From: Desulfogranum japonicum DSM 18378
GTDB taxonomy: Bacteria > Desulfobacterota > Desulfobulbia > Desulfobulbales > Desulfobulbaceae
DNA length: 64,000 bases
Assembly: GCF_000429945.1 (NCBI RefSeq)
Contig: NZ_AUCV01000003.1
Coordinates: 1-64,000 of the forward strand
Direction of reading: 5' to 3'
Each line of letters begins with the position of its first letter. Position 1 is the stretch's first letter. Under the pieces are notes generated by a model, which saw nothing but the letters and a program-made list of their open reading frames with translations, made no database searches and was not told where the DNA came from. Both the position numbers and the translations under genes were made by a program. Shown here one piece after another: positions 27,301 to 35,042 of this stretch.

Positions 27301-28575
27301 ATGGGAAAAACCATTGTAGAAAAAATATTTGCCGAGCATCTGGTTGATGTCCCTTTTGAGGATACTCAGGTTATAAAATTAGATGCGGTGTTCTGTCACG
27401 AGATCACCACCCCTATCGCAATCAATGATCTTGTTGCCAGGGGACTTGATCGCGTGTTTGATCCGGACAAAATCAAGGCTGTCATTGATCACGTTACACC
27501 TGCCAAGGACTCAAAGACGGCAACACAGGGAAAAATTCTCCGTGACTGGGCACGGCGCCACAATATTAAAGATTTTTTTGATATTGGACGCAACGGTGTC
27601 TGCCACGCCCTGTTCCCGGAAAAAGGTTTTGTTCGTCCGGGTTACACCGTGATAATGGGAGATTCCCATACCTGCACCCACGGAGCATTCGGCGCTTTTG
27701 CAGCAGGGGTCGGAACAACTGACCTGGCGGTAGGTATTTTGAAAGGTGTTTGTGCGTTTCGGACTCCACAGACCATGAAAGTTAATATCACCGGAAAGTT
27801 GCAGAAAGGCGTCTATGCCAAGGACCTCATCCTTTCCATTATCAGCAGGATCGGAGTAAACGGCGCTACCGGAAAGGTTATGGAATTTACCGGTGATGTG
27901 GTTGAGGAGCTGTCCATGGAAGCACGTATGACAATGTGCAACATGGCTGTAGAGGCTGGAGGGACCTGCGGTATCTGTGCTCCAGACATGACAACCGTGG
28001 AGTATCTGTGGCCGTTTATCAAGGATGAATTTTCTTCAAAAGAAGAAGCTCTCACCCAATATAGCCGCTACTGTGCCGATGCTGATGCTGTGTATGCGGA
28101 AACCGTGGAAATTGATGCATCAGAGATCGTGCCAATGTCTACCTTCGGGTACAAACCTGATCAGGTACGTCCTGTGAGTGAGATGAAAGGTACGGCCATT
28201 GATCAGGTTTATATCGGTTCCTGCACCAATGGTCGGATCGAAGATCTGCGGGCTGCTGCTGATGTGCTCAAAGGTAAGAAAATACATGACAGTATTCGAG
28301 CCATTGTTTCTCCTGCTTCCCCTGCAATTTATGCACAGGCACTGGAAGAGGGGATTATCAAAATATTCATGGATGCTGGTTTTTGTGTCACCAACCCAAC
28401 CTGCGGGGCTTGTCTGGGGATGAGTAACGGGGTACTTGCAGACGGAGAGGTCTGTGTTTCTACGACCAATCGTAATTTCAGCGGACGTATGGGGAAAGGC
28501 GGCATGGTTCATTTGGTAAGCCCTGCCACTGCTGCGGCTTCGGCAATCAGCGGTCAACTGGATACAGCCCAATAA
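27301..28575 (+). CDS. LeuC-like dehydratase large subunit (3-isopropylmalate / homoaconitase type)
   Basis: A 424-residue subunit of the aconitase superfamily in its short, archaeal/bacterial form. GDSHTCTHGAFGAFAAGVGTT, GGTCGICAPD and the [4Fe-4S] ligands in GSCTNGR and PTCGACLG are all present. Such enzymes move a hydroxyl group by dehydration and rehydration, as in leucine (isopropylmalate), lysine (homoaconitate) or methyl-branched malate pathways. The ATG at 27301 follows AAGAGG. Its partner small subunit starts 18 bp downstream. No leuA or leuB lies in the window, so the leucine role is likely but not shown. Confidence 0.85.
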   Translation: MGKTIVEKIFAEHLVDVPFEDTQVIKLDAVFCHEITTPIAINDLVARGLDRVFDPDKIKAVIDHVTPAKDSKTATQGKILRDWARRHNIKDFFDIGRNGVCHALFPEKGFVRPGYTVIMGDSHTCTHGAFGAFAAGVGTTDLAVGILKGVCAFRTPQTMKVNITGKLQKGVYAKDLILSIISRIGVNGATGKVMEFTGDVVEELSMEARMTMCNMAVEAGGTCGICAPDMTTVEYLWPFIKDEFSSKEEALTQYSRYCADADAVYAETVEIDASEIVPMSTFGYKPDQVRPVSEMKGTAIDQVYIGSCTNGRIEDLRAAADVLKGKKIHDSIRAIVSPASPAIYAQALEEGIIKIFMDAGFCVTNPTCGACLGMSNGVLADGEVCVSTTNRNFSGRMGKGGMVHLVSPATAAASAISGQLDTAQ

Positions 28576-28593
28576 AGAGCAGGAGATAGTATT

Positions 28594-29118
28594 ATGAAAA
28601 ATTTCAGTGGCAAGGTCCTTTTTCTGGATCGTGACGATATAAATACAGATGAAATCATTCCAGCTAGATATCTTACCGAAAACAGTAAGGAAGCACTGCA
28701 GCCTTACTTGCTGGAGGATCTTGAAATGACTGGTTTTGATCCCAGGCAGGATATAGCCGGCAAGGCAGCTATTGTCACCCGTGATAATTTCGGCTGCGGC
28801 TCTTCCCGGGAGCATGCTCCATGGGCATTGGAGGTGAACAACATTAATATAGTTATAGGTGTTGGCTTTGCCCGTATTTTCAGACAGAATATGTATAACT
28901 GCGGTTTAATGGCAGTGCAGCTTCCCAGTGACACCATTGAACAGCTCTTTGCACGTTTTGCAGGCAAGGATACAACAGTAACGACTGATTTTGAAAAGAG
29001 AAAACTGGTTTTTTCTGCTGGGGATCAGGTGGAAGAACTTGAGTTTGAATTGGGCGGCTTTGATAAGGCGCTGGTTGAAGCCGGCGGCTGGATTGGATAT
29101 GCCGACGAAAAGTATTAA
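28594..29118 (+). CDS. LeuD-like dehydratase small subunit
   Basis: A 174-residue swivel-domain subunit that completes the active site of the preceding large subunit. DDINTDEIIPARYL at residues 14-27 and DNFGCGSSREHAPWAL hold the conserved substrate-binding Ser and Arg. The loop that usually reads YLRT in isopropylmalate isomerases is YLTEN here, and the protein has an extra stretch (SKEALQPYLLEDLEMTGF) after it, so substrate choice may differ. Good spacing from AGGAGATAG to the ATG. It is the end of a two-gene operon. Confidence 0.85.
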   Translation: MKNFSGKVLFLDRDDINTDEIIPARYLTENSKEALQPYLLEDLEMTGFDPRQDIAGKAAIVTRDNFGCGSSREHAPWALEVNNINIVIGVGFARIFRQNMYNCGLMAVQLPSDTIEQLFARFAGKDTTVTTDFEKRKLVFSAGDQVEELEFELGGFDKALVEAGGWIGYADEKY

Positions 29119-29119
29119 C

Positions 29120-29168
29120 GATCAGCCTGGTTACGTATCACATAATACGCTGCGTCAGGTCTGCTAGC
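29120..29168. repeat. Fragment of the GTAACT-type 155-bp repeat
   Basis: GATCAGCCTGGTTACGTATC, then ATAATACGCTGCGTCAG and CTGCTAGCGAAAA match the middle of 59142-59298. It directly follows the leuD-like stop. Confidence 0.6.
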
Positions 29169-29203
29169 GAAAAAAAAAGCTCCGTATTGTACAATGCGGA
29201 GCT
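29169..29203 (-). terminator. Terminator of the cold-shock gene
   Basis: On the minus strand AAGCTCCGCATTGTACAATA-CGGAGCTT pairs as a long stem followed by a run of T. It converges on the leuD-like gene. Confidence 0.8.
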
Positions 29204-29228
29204 TCATGCCATTGGCTATATGTCGTTC

Positions 29229-29429
29229 TTATAACTGAACAACATTTGCAGCAGCTGGGCCTTTAGCGCCATCAACTACTTCAAAGCGAACCCGTGCATT
29301 TTCTTCCAGTGTTTTAAAACCCTGGGCCTGGATTGCTGAATGATGAACAAAGACATCTTTGCCGCCATCCTGCTCGATGAAACCAAAACCCTTTGAATCG
29401 TTAAACCACTTAACTGTTCCTTCTACCAT
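29229..29429 (-). CDS. Cold-shock protein (CspA family)
   Basis: A 66-residue single cold-shock domain that binds single-stranded RNA and DNA. Both nucleic-acid motifs are present, GFGFIEQ (RNP1) and DVFVHHSAI (RNP2), and the length is standard. AGGAG lies nine bases before the ATG. A structured leader (29445-29510) lies between it and the upstream helicase gene. That fits the usual regulation of such genes by RNA folding. RNA helicase and cold-shock protein side by side suggests a shared role in unfolding RNA at low temperature. Confidence 0.95.
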   Translation of the reverse strand: MVEGTVKWFNDSKGFGFIEQDGGKDVFVHHSAIQAQGFKTLEENARVRFEVVDGAKGPAAANVVQL

Positions 29430-29444
29430 TGAGTACTACTCCTT

Positions 29445-29510
29445 TCTAGGTCACCCCGCTCGGGGCTTTTTGGTGTATGATCAAACTGTAACGTTTCAGT
29501 TTGATCGGTA
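29445..29510 (-). promoter_or_regulatory. Structured 5' leader of the cold-shock gene
   Basis: Two hairpins lie upstream of the start. One is a 10-bp perfect inverted repeat, GATCAAACTG / CAGTTTGATC (29479-29488, 29497-29506). The other is CCCCGAGCGGGG at about 29453-29466; seen on the plus strand it is followed by TTTTT and could also stop rightward transcription. Regulation by temperature is inferred. Confidence 0.5.
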
Positions 29511-29569
29511 ACTCCATAGTAAAACAATATGGAATTACCATTGTTAAATCATTAAATTATTGCAATGAA

Positions 29570-30814
29570 TTATCCGGCAATGGGAGAAACCACCTTGCTG
29601 CGACGACTCCTCATTTTGCCTGGACGTTTTGTTGATTTGCTGTTCGCTGCCTTGTTGTGAGTTTTGGTCGCAGGGCGCGGTGCAGTATTTTTTTCTTTTC
29701 TCTCTGGCAACTCAAATGTTTCGTTAGTCATTTTGATACCGAGTTTACGTTCAACATTGCCGATCATTGCCATGTCACCCTGGTCAGCAAAAGAGATGGC
29801 ATGACCGTGTTTTTTTGCTCTTCCGGTTCGGCCTGTTCGATGTGTGTACGTTTCCGCCGTATCCGGCACGTCATAATTTACAACATGGGAGATGTTGCTC
29901 ACGTCAATCCCCCTGGCAGCTATATCCGTTGCAACCAATACGCTGTAGGTGCCGTTGCGAAAACCGTCCATTGCGTGTTTACGCTTTGACTGAGACATGT
30001 TGCCTTGCAATGCCACTGCCTTGTAACCGGATTTCTCCAGTTGTTGTGCAAGGTTTTTGGCCTTGAATTTGGTACGGGTGAAAATCACTGTACTTGTCAT
30101 TTCTTTGTCGCGCAGCAAGTGCTTCAGGAGCTCTGTTTTTCGAGACGTGGAAACCTTGTATAATCCATGGGAAATAGTTTCTGCAGGCTCACTGTGTTTG
30201 ACCTGTACTTTAACCGGATCAACCAGGATATTTGCTATAAGAGCGCGAATCGCTTTTGGCATGGTGGCAGAAAAAACAAGGTTTTGCCGTGTTTTCGGTA
30301 ATTGACGAATTATTTTTTTAATGTCTGGAAGAAAACCCTGGTCGAACATGTGATCAGCTTCATCAAGAACCAAGGTTTTTACACTATTGAGCGAAATATC
30401 TGGTTCTGAGAGGAGGTCAAGCAATCTTCCCGGACAAGCGACGATAATATCTGCACCTGAGCGCAGCCCTTTAAGCTGAGGATGTTTGCCTACACCACCA
30501 TAAATGACTATGCTGCGTAATCCTGTTTTTTGGGCCATGCTTTGAACATTCTGGTGGATCTGTTCTGCAAGTTCTCTTGTGGGAGCTATGATAACAGCCT
30601 GGGTTCCACTGTGTTGGGTGTGTAGCAAGGATTGCAATATCGGTAAAACAAATGCAGCGGTTTTACCTGTGCCCGTTTGGGCAAGCCCCACACAATCCCG
30701 ACCAGCCAGGATGGGTGAAATGGCCTGTTCCTGGATTGGTGTTGGTGTGGAATAGCCGCAAGCAGCAATATTTTTTTCTAATTGTGTGGAAAAATTAAAT
30801 TTTTTAAAACTCAT
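29570..30814 (-). CDS. DEAD-box RNA helicase (RhlE-like)
   Basis: A 414-residue ATP-dependent RNA helicase with all core motifs: Q motif (YSTPTPIQEQAI), AQTGTGKT (I), PTRELAEQI (Ia), DEADHMFDQGF (II), FSATMP (III), ATDIAARGID (V) and HRTGRTGR (VI). A short basic tail rich in Lys, Arg and Asn follows (KTHNKAANSKSTKRPGK), typical of RhlE-type proteins. The ATG at 30814 (MSFKKFNFS) has GGAG upstream and starts at the family's usual point. Its downstream neighbour is a cold-shock gene in the same direction. Confidence 0.92.
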   Translation of the reverse strand: MSFKKFNFSTQLEKNIAACGYSTPTPIQEQAISPILAGRDCVGLAQTGTGKTAAFVLPILQSLLHTQHSGTQAVIIAPTRELAEQIHQNVQSMAQKTGLRSIVIYGGVGKHPQLKGLRSGADIIVACPGRLLDLLSEPDISLNSVKTLVLDEADHMFDQGFLPDIKKIIRQLPKTRQNLVFSATMPKAIRALIANILVDPVKVQVKHSEPAETISHGLYKVSTSRKTELLKHLLRDKEMTSTVIFTRTKFKAKNLAQQLEKSGYKAVALQGNMSQSKRKHAMDGFRNGTYSVLVATDIAARGIDVSNISHVVNYDVPDTAETYTHRTGRTGRAKKHGHAISFADQGDMAMIGNVERKLGIKMTNETFELPERKEKNTAPRPATKTHNKAANSKSTKRPGKMRSRRSKVVSPIAG

Positions 30815-31275
30815 CAACGCTCCAACGTACTTTGGATACACATTCAACAGGTGCACCCATTTCCGAAAAAAATCCTGTGTATTTGCTAATCTTCAAAATA
30901 TACGAACACCGTATATGGTTAGCTTTCGGCATGATTTGTTGCCGATTTTCAGCGAGTAACATTCATACCGTTTTTCCTATGTAAGTATGCAGTATGAACA
31001 TCTGTGCTGACGAACTACGTTGGATAAATAACGGAGTTGACGAGGACTACAAAAATGGACCTTACTTTTACTTGTAATGGAATGGTATATAACATACACC
31101 TTTTTCAGATAAATACAACCTGTAAATAGGTAGGGCATGTTTTTTTAGCAAAAAAGAGAAGGCTTTGTTATATTTTTGAAAGAGAATTTTTCCACACAGT
31201 TGTTGCTTTTAGTGCATACAGGATGTTTTAGGCATTCGTAAATATTGAACAAAAGTTTTGCTGAAGGATAAAGTC
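30815..31275. other. Divergent intergenic region
   Basis: It should hold the promoters of the helicase (leftward) and the pseudopilin-like gene (rightward). AT-rich; apart from small palindromes such as ATACGAACACCGTAT near 30900, no repeat family member or gene was recognised. Confidence 0.35.
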
Positions 31276-31821
31276 ATGATCGAGTTGTTCAGGCAACTGA
31301 ATACCCAACTGTTTATTTTTGCGTTGTTCATCATCGGTGGTTTTCTTTTTGCCACAGATTGGGCGAGCAAAGAGGAAAAACAGACAAAACAGCTACTGAA
31401 TCAGTGGGCTGAAAAATTAGACCGTCAGACCACCAAGGCTGGCACCTATATTCAATGGGAAAAAGAGGAACTGCCTGTCACCGATGGATGGGGAACTCCT
31501 TTACGGGTGTACTATAAAAATGAGGGCATAGCGGAAGTACTCTATGTCACATCGGCAGGTCAGGATGCTGTGTGGGATTCAGCGGATGACCTGCATGAAA
31601 CCAGGATGCAGGTTAATGGTAAAGGTATTGGAGAGGGCATTAAGGCCAATACCGCTATTATCGCTAAAGAGGCAGTAAAAGGAACAGCTGCAGGAATCAA
31701 GGAAGAGGCTTCAGGTGCTGCCAGAAGTGTGAAAGACAAGTTTCTCCACCTGAAAGATACAACAAAGGAAAAAATACATAACTTGAGACAAGGCGATGCA
31801 AAAGTAGATGAAGCCGAATAA
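31276..31821 (+). CDS. Membrane-anchored protein with a GspG-like C-terminal motif
   Basis: A 181-residue protein with one N-terminal membrane helix (LFIFALFIIGGFLFATDW). After it comes TDGWGTPLRVYYKN, then LYVTSAGQDAVWDSADDL. DxWGxPxxY and SxGxDxxxxTxDD are the calcium-loop pattern of type II secretion major pseudopilins. Unlike a pseudopilin it has no clear GFTLIE prepilin site, and it continues with a ~70-residue Lys/Ala-rich amphipathic tail (KANTAIIAKEAVKGTAAGIK). AAGGA at 31262 supports the ATG at 31276. No secretion genes are nearby. Function is unknown. Confidence 0.65.
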   Translation: MIELFRQLNTQLFIFALFIIGGFLFATDWASKEEKQTKQLLNQWAEKLDRQTTKAGTYIQWEKEELPVTDGWGTPLRVYYKNEGIAEVLYVTSAGQDAVWDSADDLHETRMQVNGKGIGEGIKANTAIIAKEAVKGTAAGIKEEASGAARSVKDKFLHLKDTTKEKIHNLRQGDAKVDEAE

Positions 31822-31838
31822 TATGTCGTAGTCTATAG

Positions 31839-31898
31839 GTAACTACTCACAGAGGAGACAGGTAAGCTTGAAGATCTCCCATATTTGTAACCAGTTAC
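31839..31898. repeat. Short (~60 bp) GTAACT-type repeat module, copy 2
   Basis: GTAACTACTCACAGAGGAGA, GGTAAGCTTGAAGATCTCCC, ATATTTGTAACCAGTTAC. It is almost identical to 19187-19247 and, inverted, to the right-hand module of the 155-bp repeats. Confidence 0.7.
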
Positions 31899-31942
31899 GT
31901 CTATAGTTTTGTAATTGTTTATGGCGGAGAAGAAAGAAGTAT

Positions 31943-32752
31943 ATGGAAACACAACTGAATCTGACTGAAAATATATCCGTATTCTCGCAATTTGCAGCTG
32001 ATATTGCTCGCAAAGGTGGAGAATGTGCAAAACAGTTGTTCAGAAGTAACTGTACTGTTGATGTGAAAACGGATAAGAGTCCTGTCACCACTGCGGATCG
32101 TAATACAGAGGCCCTGTTGCGCAAGAGTATCCAGGAGCGTTACCCTGATCACGGTATTTTGGGCGAAGAGTATGGAGATGACAACCTCCAGGCAAAGTAT
32201 GTCTGGTCCCTGGATCCAATAGACGGAACTCGCAGCTTTATCAGCGGTCATCCTGTCTGGGGGACGCTGGTCGCCCTTTTGCACGAGCAGGTTCCTGTGG
32301 TTGGCGCTGTGGAAATGCCTGCCCTTACAGAGTCCTGGAACGCTTTTCTCGGTGGAGGGTGTTACTTTACAGATCGTGACGGAAACAGGAACCGTTGCAC
32401 TGTAAGCAGATGTGCTCGAATAGAAGATGCCACCCTGTGCACAACCTCACCCCTCTATTTCCATGAAAGTGAAAAACCGGTCATCTGGAAACTCATAGAA
32501 ACCGTTGGTGATTCGAGATTTGGAGGAGACTGTTATATCTATTGCCTGCTGGCTTCCGGTTTTGTTGATCTTGTAGTGGAGTCTGAGTTGCACCCTTTTG
32601 ATTACCTGCCCCTTGTTCCCATCATTCAAGAAGCTGGCGGGGTTATCACTGACTGGCTGGGGCAACCTCTTACAGCTCAATCAACGGGTCAGGTCATAGC
32701 TGCCGCAACCAGGGAACTGCACCAGCGGACTCTGGATTTGCTTAATGGTTAG
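31943..32752 (+). CDS. Inositol-monophosphatase-family phosphatase, HisN (histidinol-phosphatase) type
   Basis: A 269-residue Mg-dependent phosphatase. The metal site residues are in GEEYGD, the signature SLDPIDGTRSF, and near the C-terminus VESELHPFDYLPLVPII. FGGDCYIYCLLASGFVDLVV matches the HisN branch, which removes phosphate from histidinol phosphate in histidine synthesis. Inositol or sugar phosphates remain possible. GAAGAAAGAAG precedes the ATG at 31943. No other his genes are nearby, which is common for hisN. Confidence 0.82.
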   Translation: METQLNLTENISVFSQFAADIARKGGECAKQLFRSNCTVDVKTDKSPVTTADRNTEALLRKSIQERYPDHGILGEEYGDDNLQAKYVWSLDPIDGTRSFISGHPVWGTLVALLHEQVPVVGAVEMPALTESWNAFLGGGCYFTDRDGNRNRCTVSRCARIEDATLCTTSPLYFHESEKPVIWKLIETVGDSRFGGDCYIYCLLASGFVDLVVESELHPFDYLPLVPIIQEAGGVITDWLGQPLTAQSTGQVIAAATRELHQRTLDLLNG

Positions 32753-32756
32753 GAGC

Positions 32757-32950
32757 CTATCCATAAATGGGCTTTTCGGCGTTTCGTTCCTCGCTTACCT
32801 GTCTCGTTTTTGCGTTATGCTCAAAATTGTATCCTCGAAGGTAAGCGCAGACTCCGATATCAGCTCTATGTCTGTGGTAAAATTTATCGCATGCCTCGGA
32901 GTCTACGCTTACCCAAACTTGAGCAAAAATTCTCATTTTTGGACATGCGC
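32757..32950. repeat. Family B repeat, long copy
   Basis: CTATCCATAAATGGGCTTTT at the left and CTTGAGCAAAAATTCTCATT with TTTGGACATG at the right correspond to the compact copy at 18525-18595. About 120 extra bases lie between them, including CTCGGAGTCTACGCTTACCC, a module also found in family E. Short reading frames here are repeat-derived. Confidence 0.65.
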
Positions 32951-33021
32951 TGTTTAAATAATGGTTTTTGTTCAAATAATTACCGTAATATTTGCATGAT
33001 ACAATAAATATTGTTGAGATT

Positions 33022-33123
33022 AAGGAGCCTGGCGTTGTATTATTCGTGCTCTCATCACTGAGATTTCAATATAAACATTGTTTATATTGGTCAATCTTTT
33101 TTGAGAGGCTCAACGCCAAGCTC
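33022..33123. repeat. Unique inverted repeat
   Basis: GAGCCTGGCGTTG and CAACGCCAAGCTC form the ends, with TATAAACATTGTTTATA (33072-33088) in the centre. No second copy was seen. A small hairpin, GGCATTAAAAATGCC, follows at 33169-33183. Confidence 0.5.
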
Positions 33124-33233
33124 ACAGGTGTTAACAGGGCAGGGGAGGCAGTCCTGGAGCTAAGGTGCTGGCATTAAAAATGCCAACCATTTTAAACCAC
33201 ACATAAAATCTTGCAAGCGGTACTACACGTGGT

Positions 33234-34109
33234 TCATTTTCCTTCTAGAACAGGTCTTTCACGGTAAGGATAGTTTTTGAGACGGATATCTCCGCGTTTA
33301 TGAGGATTGGCTACTGTTTTTGTTGTATCAACCCAATCCTCCCATTTGAAGTTCTCTATGATTTCAGCCTGATAACTTTCACTCAGTGGACGACTCAGAA
33401 TATCGTTGACATGTTGCCACTGATAGTAACGCATGAGATCTACCTGATAAGGGTCAGGATGTCCTTTTGCATTTTTGACGACTCTCTTCAGATCAATGAC
33501 TTTCTGCATATCAACCTTTGTCTTCCATGTGATCTCACCTGGAAGAACAACCGGTTCGTCAGGGATGTTGTTGATTCCTTTTTTCCATGTTGCCAGAACA
33601 GCGACTCCGGTATCCTCACGATACAGGATAATCGCATGATTATAATCGTTATTCTTAAAGAACCCCAGATTGCCGTATTGGAGACGTGCCCCGGTAAGAA
33701 AAGCCAGCCCGTCCGACCAGCAGGGCCCTGTTCCTGAAATCCCTTTAAGCACACTCCTGTCTATGATTCCGTCAGGGAAAAGGATATTGAAAGCCGTTTT
33801 ACAGCAATTGGCAACATGTGTAATTCCTTCACAATCATGACCATGCCATTTGACAATGTCTTTTATCGTCACCGCATAGGTACGCTGATAATACCGTCCC
33901 TGAGTACCTTTGGTTGCAAGAATCTCGAATACGGGGGCATATGGCATGGCGACCATAGGGGCATACCAGGTCGGTATCTGGTCCGGTTGGGTCACACCGG
34001 TTTCTATAAATATATTGACGCCCTGCTTATAGGTAGGTTCCTGGCACCAGGATGACGAGTAGGTCAGCATTAAAATCATTGTCAGCAAAGAAACCGGTTT
34101 CAATCTCAT
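33234..34109 (-). CDS. Secreted FmdE/FwdE-like protein
   Basis: A 291-residue exported protein (signal MRLKPVSLLTMILMLTYSS, cleavage near WCQ). The core resembles the FmdE/FwdE domain named from formylmethanofuran dehydrogenase subunit E. It has IVKWHGHDCEGITHVANCC, where the His and Cys likely bind a metal, then GTGPCWSDGLAFLTGARLQYGNLG and YNHAIILYREDTGVAV. Stand-alone FmdE-domain proteins occur in anaerobes, often near molybdenum or tungsten enzymes. The periplasmic location is unusual. It stands alone between intergenic repeats, and its role is unknown. Confidence 0.65.
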   Translation of the reverse strand: MRLKPVSLLTMILMLTYSSSWCQEPTYKQGVNIFIETGVTQPDQIPTWYAPMVAMPYAPVFEILATKGTQGRYYQRTYAVTIKDIVKWHGHDCEGITHVANCCKTAFNILFPDGIIDRSVLKGISGTGPCWSDGLAFLTGARLQYGNLGFFKNNDYNHAIILYREDTGVAVLATWKKGINNIPDEPVVLPGEITWKTKVDMQKVIDLKRVVKNAKGHPDPYQVDLMRYYQWQHVNDILSRPLSESYQAEIIENFKWEDWVDTTKTVANPHKRGDIRLKNYPYRERPVLEGK

Positions 34110-34637
34110 TTTTTCATTTCTCCTTTTTGCCTAAAATCAGAATAGTAGTGAAATTTTAGCTACATAACGGGAAGGTTGGTCGCGGAGCGCAACGGAGTCA
34201 GTGGAAACTTCTCGTTCTTCCGTGTTAGCAGTGTTCCCAAAGGATCAAAAGATTACAAAAAATCATGCGATGGCTATCAAAATAGCTGCGGTAGATTTTT
34301 CAGTATTTTCAATATGTAGCTGATAATACACTGGAGGTGCCTGTAATTCTACAGGTCTGTATATTTTCCCGGCTTGCTCAAGGATCTATGCACATCTCAA
34401 TCCCTGCATAAGCAGGCTACTTTTACCAAATGAAGACTGTAATACGCTAATATTTTATCAAAAATTATCGATTATTCTTGGTATGAGCTGATATGAACTT
34501 TGTATTTATCATTATGCCGGGAATGATCAACGGGGCTTCTATGCTTTTTCTATTGGAGGTGCGTAGCTGGTAATGTGTATACAGGCCTGGTGATGACAGC
34601 AAACACTGTTTATGAAATATCGTTGATCTTCAATACA
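34110..34637. other. Intergenic stretch without recognised gene
   Basis: It holds the presumed promoter of the FmdE-like gene at its left edge and a small palindrome (CTGTAATTCTACAG, 34342-34355). Nothing else was recognised. Confidence 0.35.
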
Positions 34638-34744
34638 GTAACTGGTCACGACTGCTTCGGCTTTGTGCAAGCGCAGTTTTATTTCGCCGGTTAGCGAAGA
34701 TTCCAGGTAAGCGGAGACTCCGTGAAGTATCTGTGATCAGGTAC
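34638..34744. repeat. Family E inverted-repeat element, short copy
   Basis: GTAACTGGTCACGACTGCTT at the left, and GAAGTATCTGTGATCAGGTAC at the right as its inverse. The inside keeps AGGTAAGCGGAGACTCC but lacks other parts of 26995-27163. Confidence 0.65.
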
Positions 34745-34857
34745 TAACTACTTATACAGGGCCGTGGCCAACATGGATCAGTTTGCGAGGCGACTATGAT
34801 CCAACATCACAGGACTATGGGGAGGCAGGCACTTTTTCTTAAGGCCAGAATATAGTA

Positions 34858-34964
34858 ATGCATGCGACTGGTGATTTTGAAGTATCTCTACTGAACCAGC
34901 CACCATGCTTCTTTTCGGCGCTGGTATAGTTGGCCTGTATATTGTTGTGAGAAGAAAAAAATAG
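34858..34964 (+). pseudogene. PEP-CTERM protein-sorting tail, remnant
   Basis: Frame 3 ends with STEPATMLLFGAGIVGLY followed by IVVRRKK and a stop at 34964. This is the PEP-CTERM pattern: EPAT, a hydrophobic helix, then a basic tail, used for exosortase-dependent sorting. Upstream this frame is closed at 34878, while a neighbouring frame from 34858 reads HATGDFEVS, the kind of sequence that often precedes the motif. A frameshift therefore separates tail and body, and no longer body can be followed. No exosortase gene is in the window. Confidence 0.55.
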
Positions 34965-34982
34965 ATATTCCGATTTACCCAA

Positions 34983-35011
34983 AAACTGACACAGGGCCTT
35001 AAAGGCCCTGT
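34983..35011 (-). terminator. Terminator of the sugar-acid operon
   Basis: An 11-bp perfect inverted repeat (CACAGGGCCTT at 34989-34999 and AAGGCCCTGTG at 35001-35011) is followed on the minus strand by TCAGTTTTTGGG. It lies 32 bp after the dctM stop. Confidence 0.8.
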
Positions 35012-35042
35012 GAACTGTATATTTATTCGGACTAACAGTGAT

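Noticed and set aside
32757-33177. Several 60-70-codon frames after the HisN-type gene.
   Set aside because: They lie within repeat sequence and a unique inverted repeat, overlap each other on both strands and have no ribosome sites.
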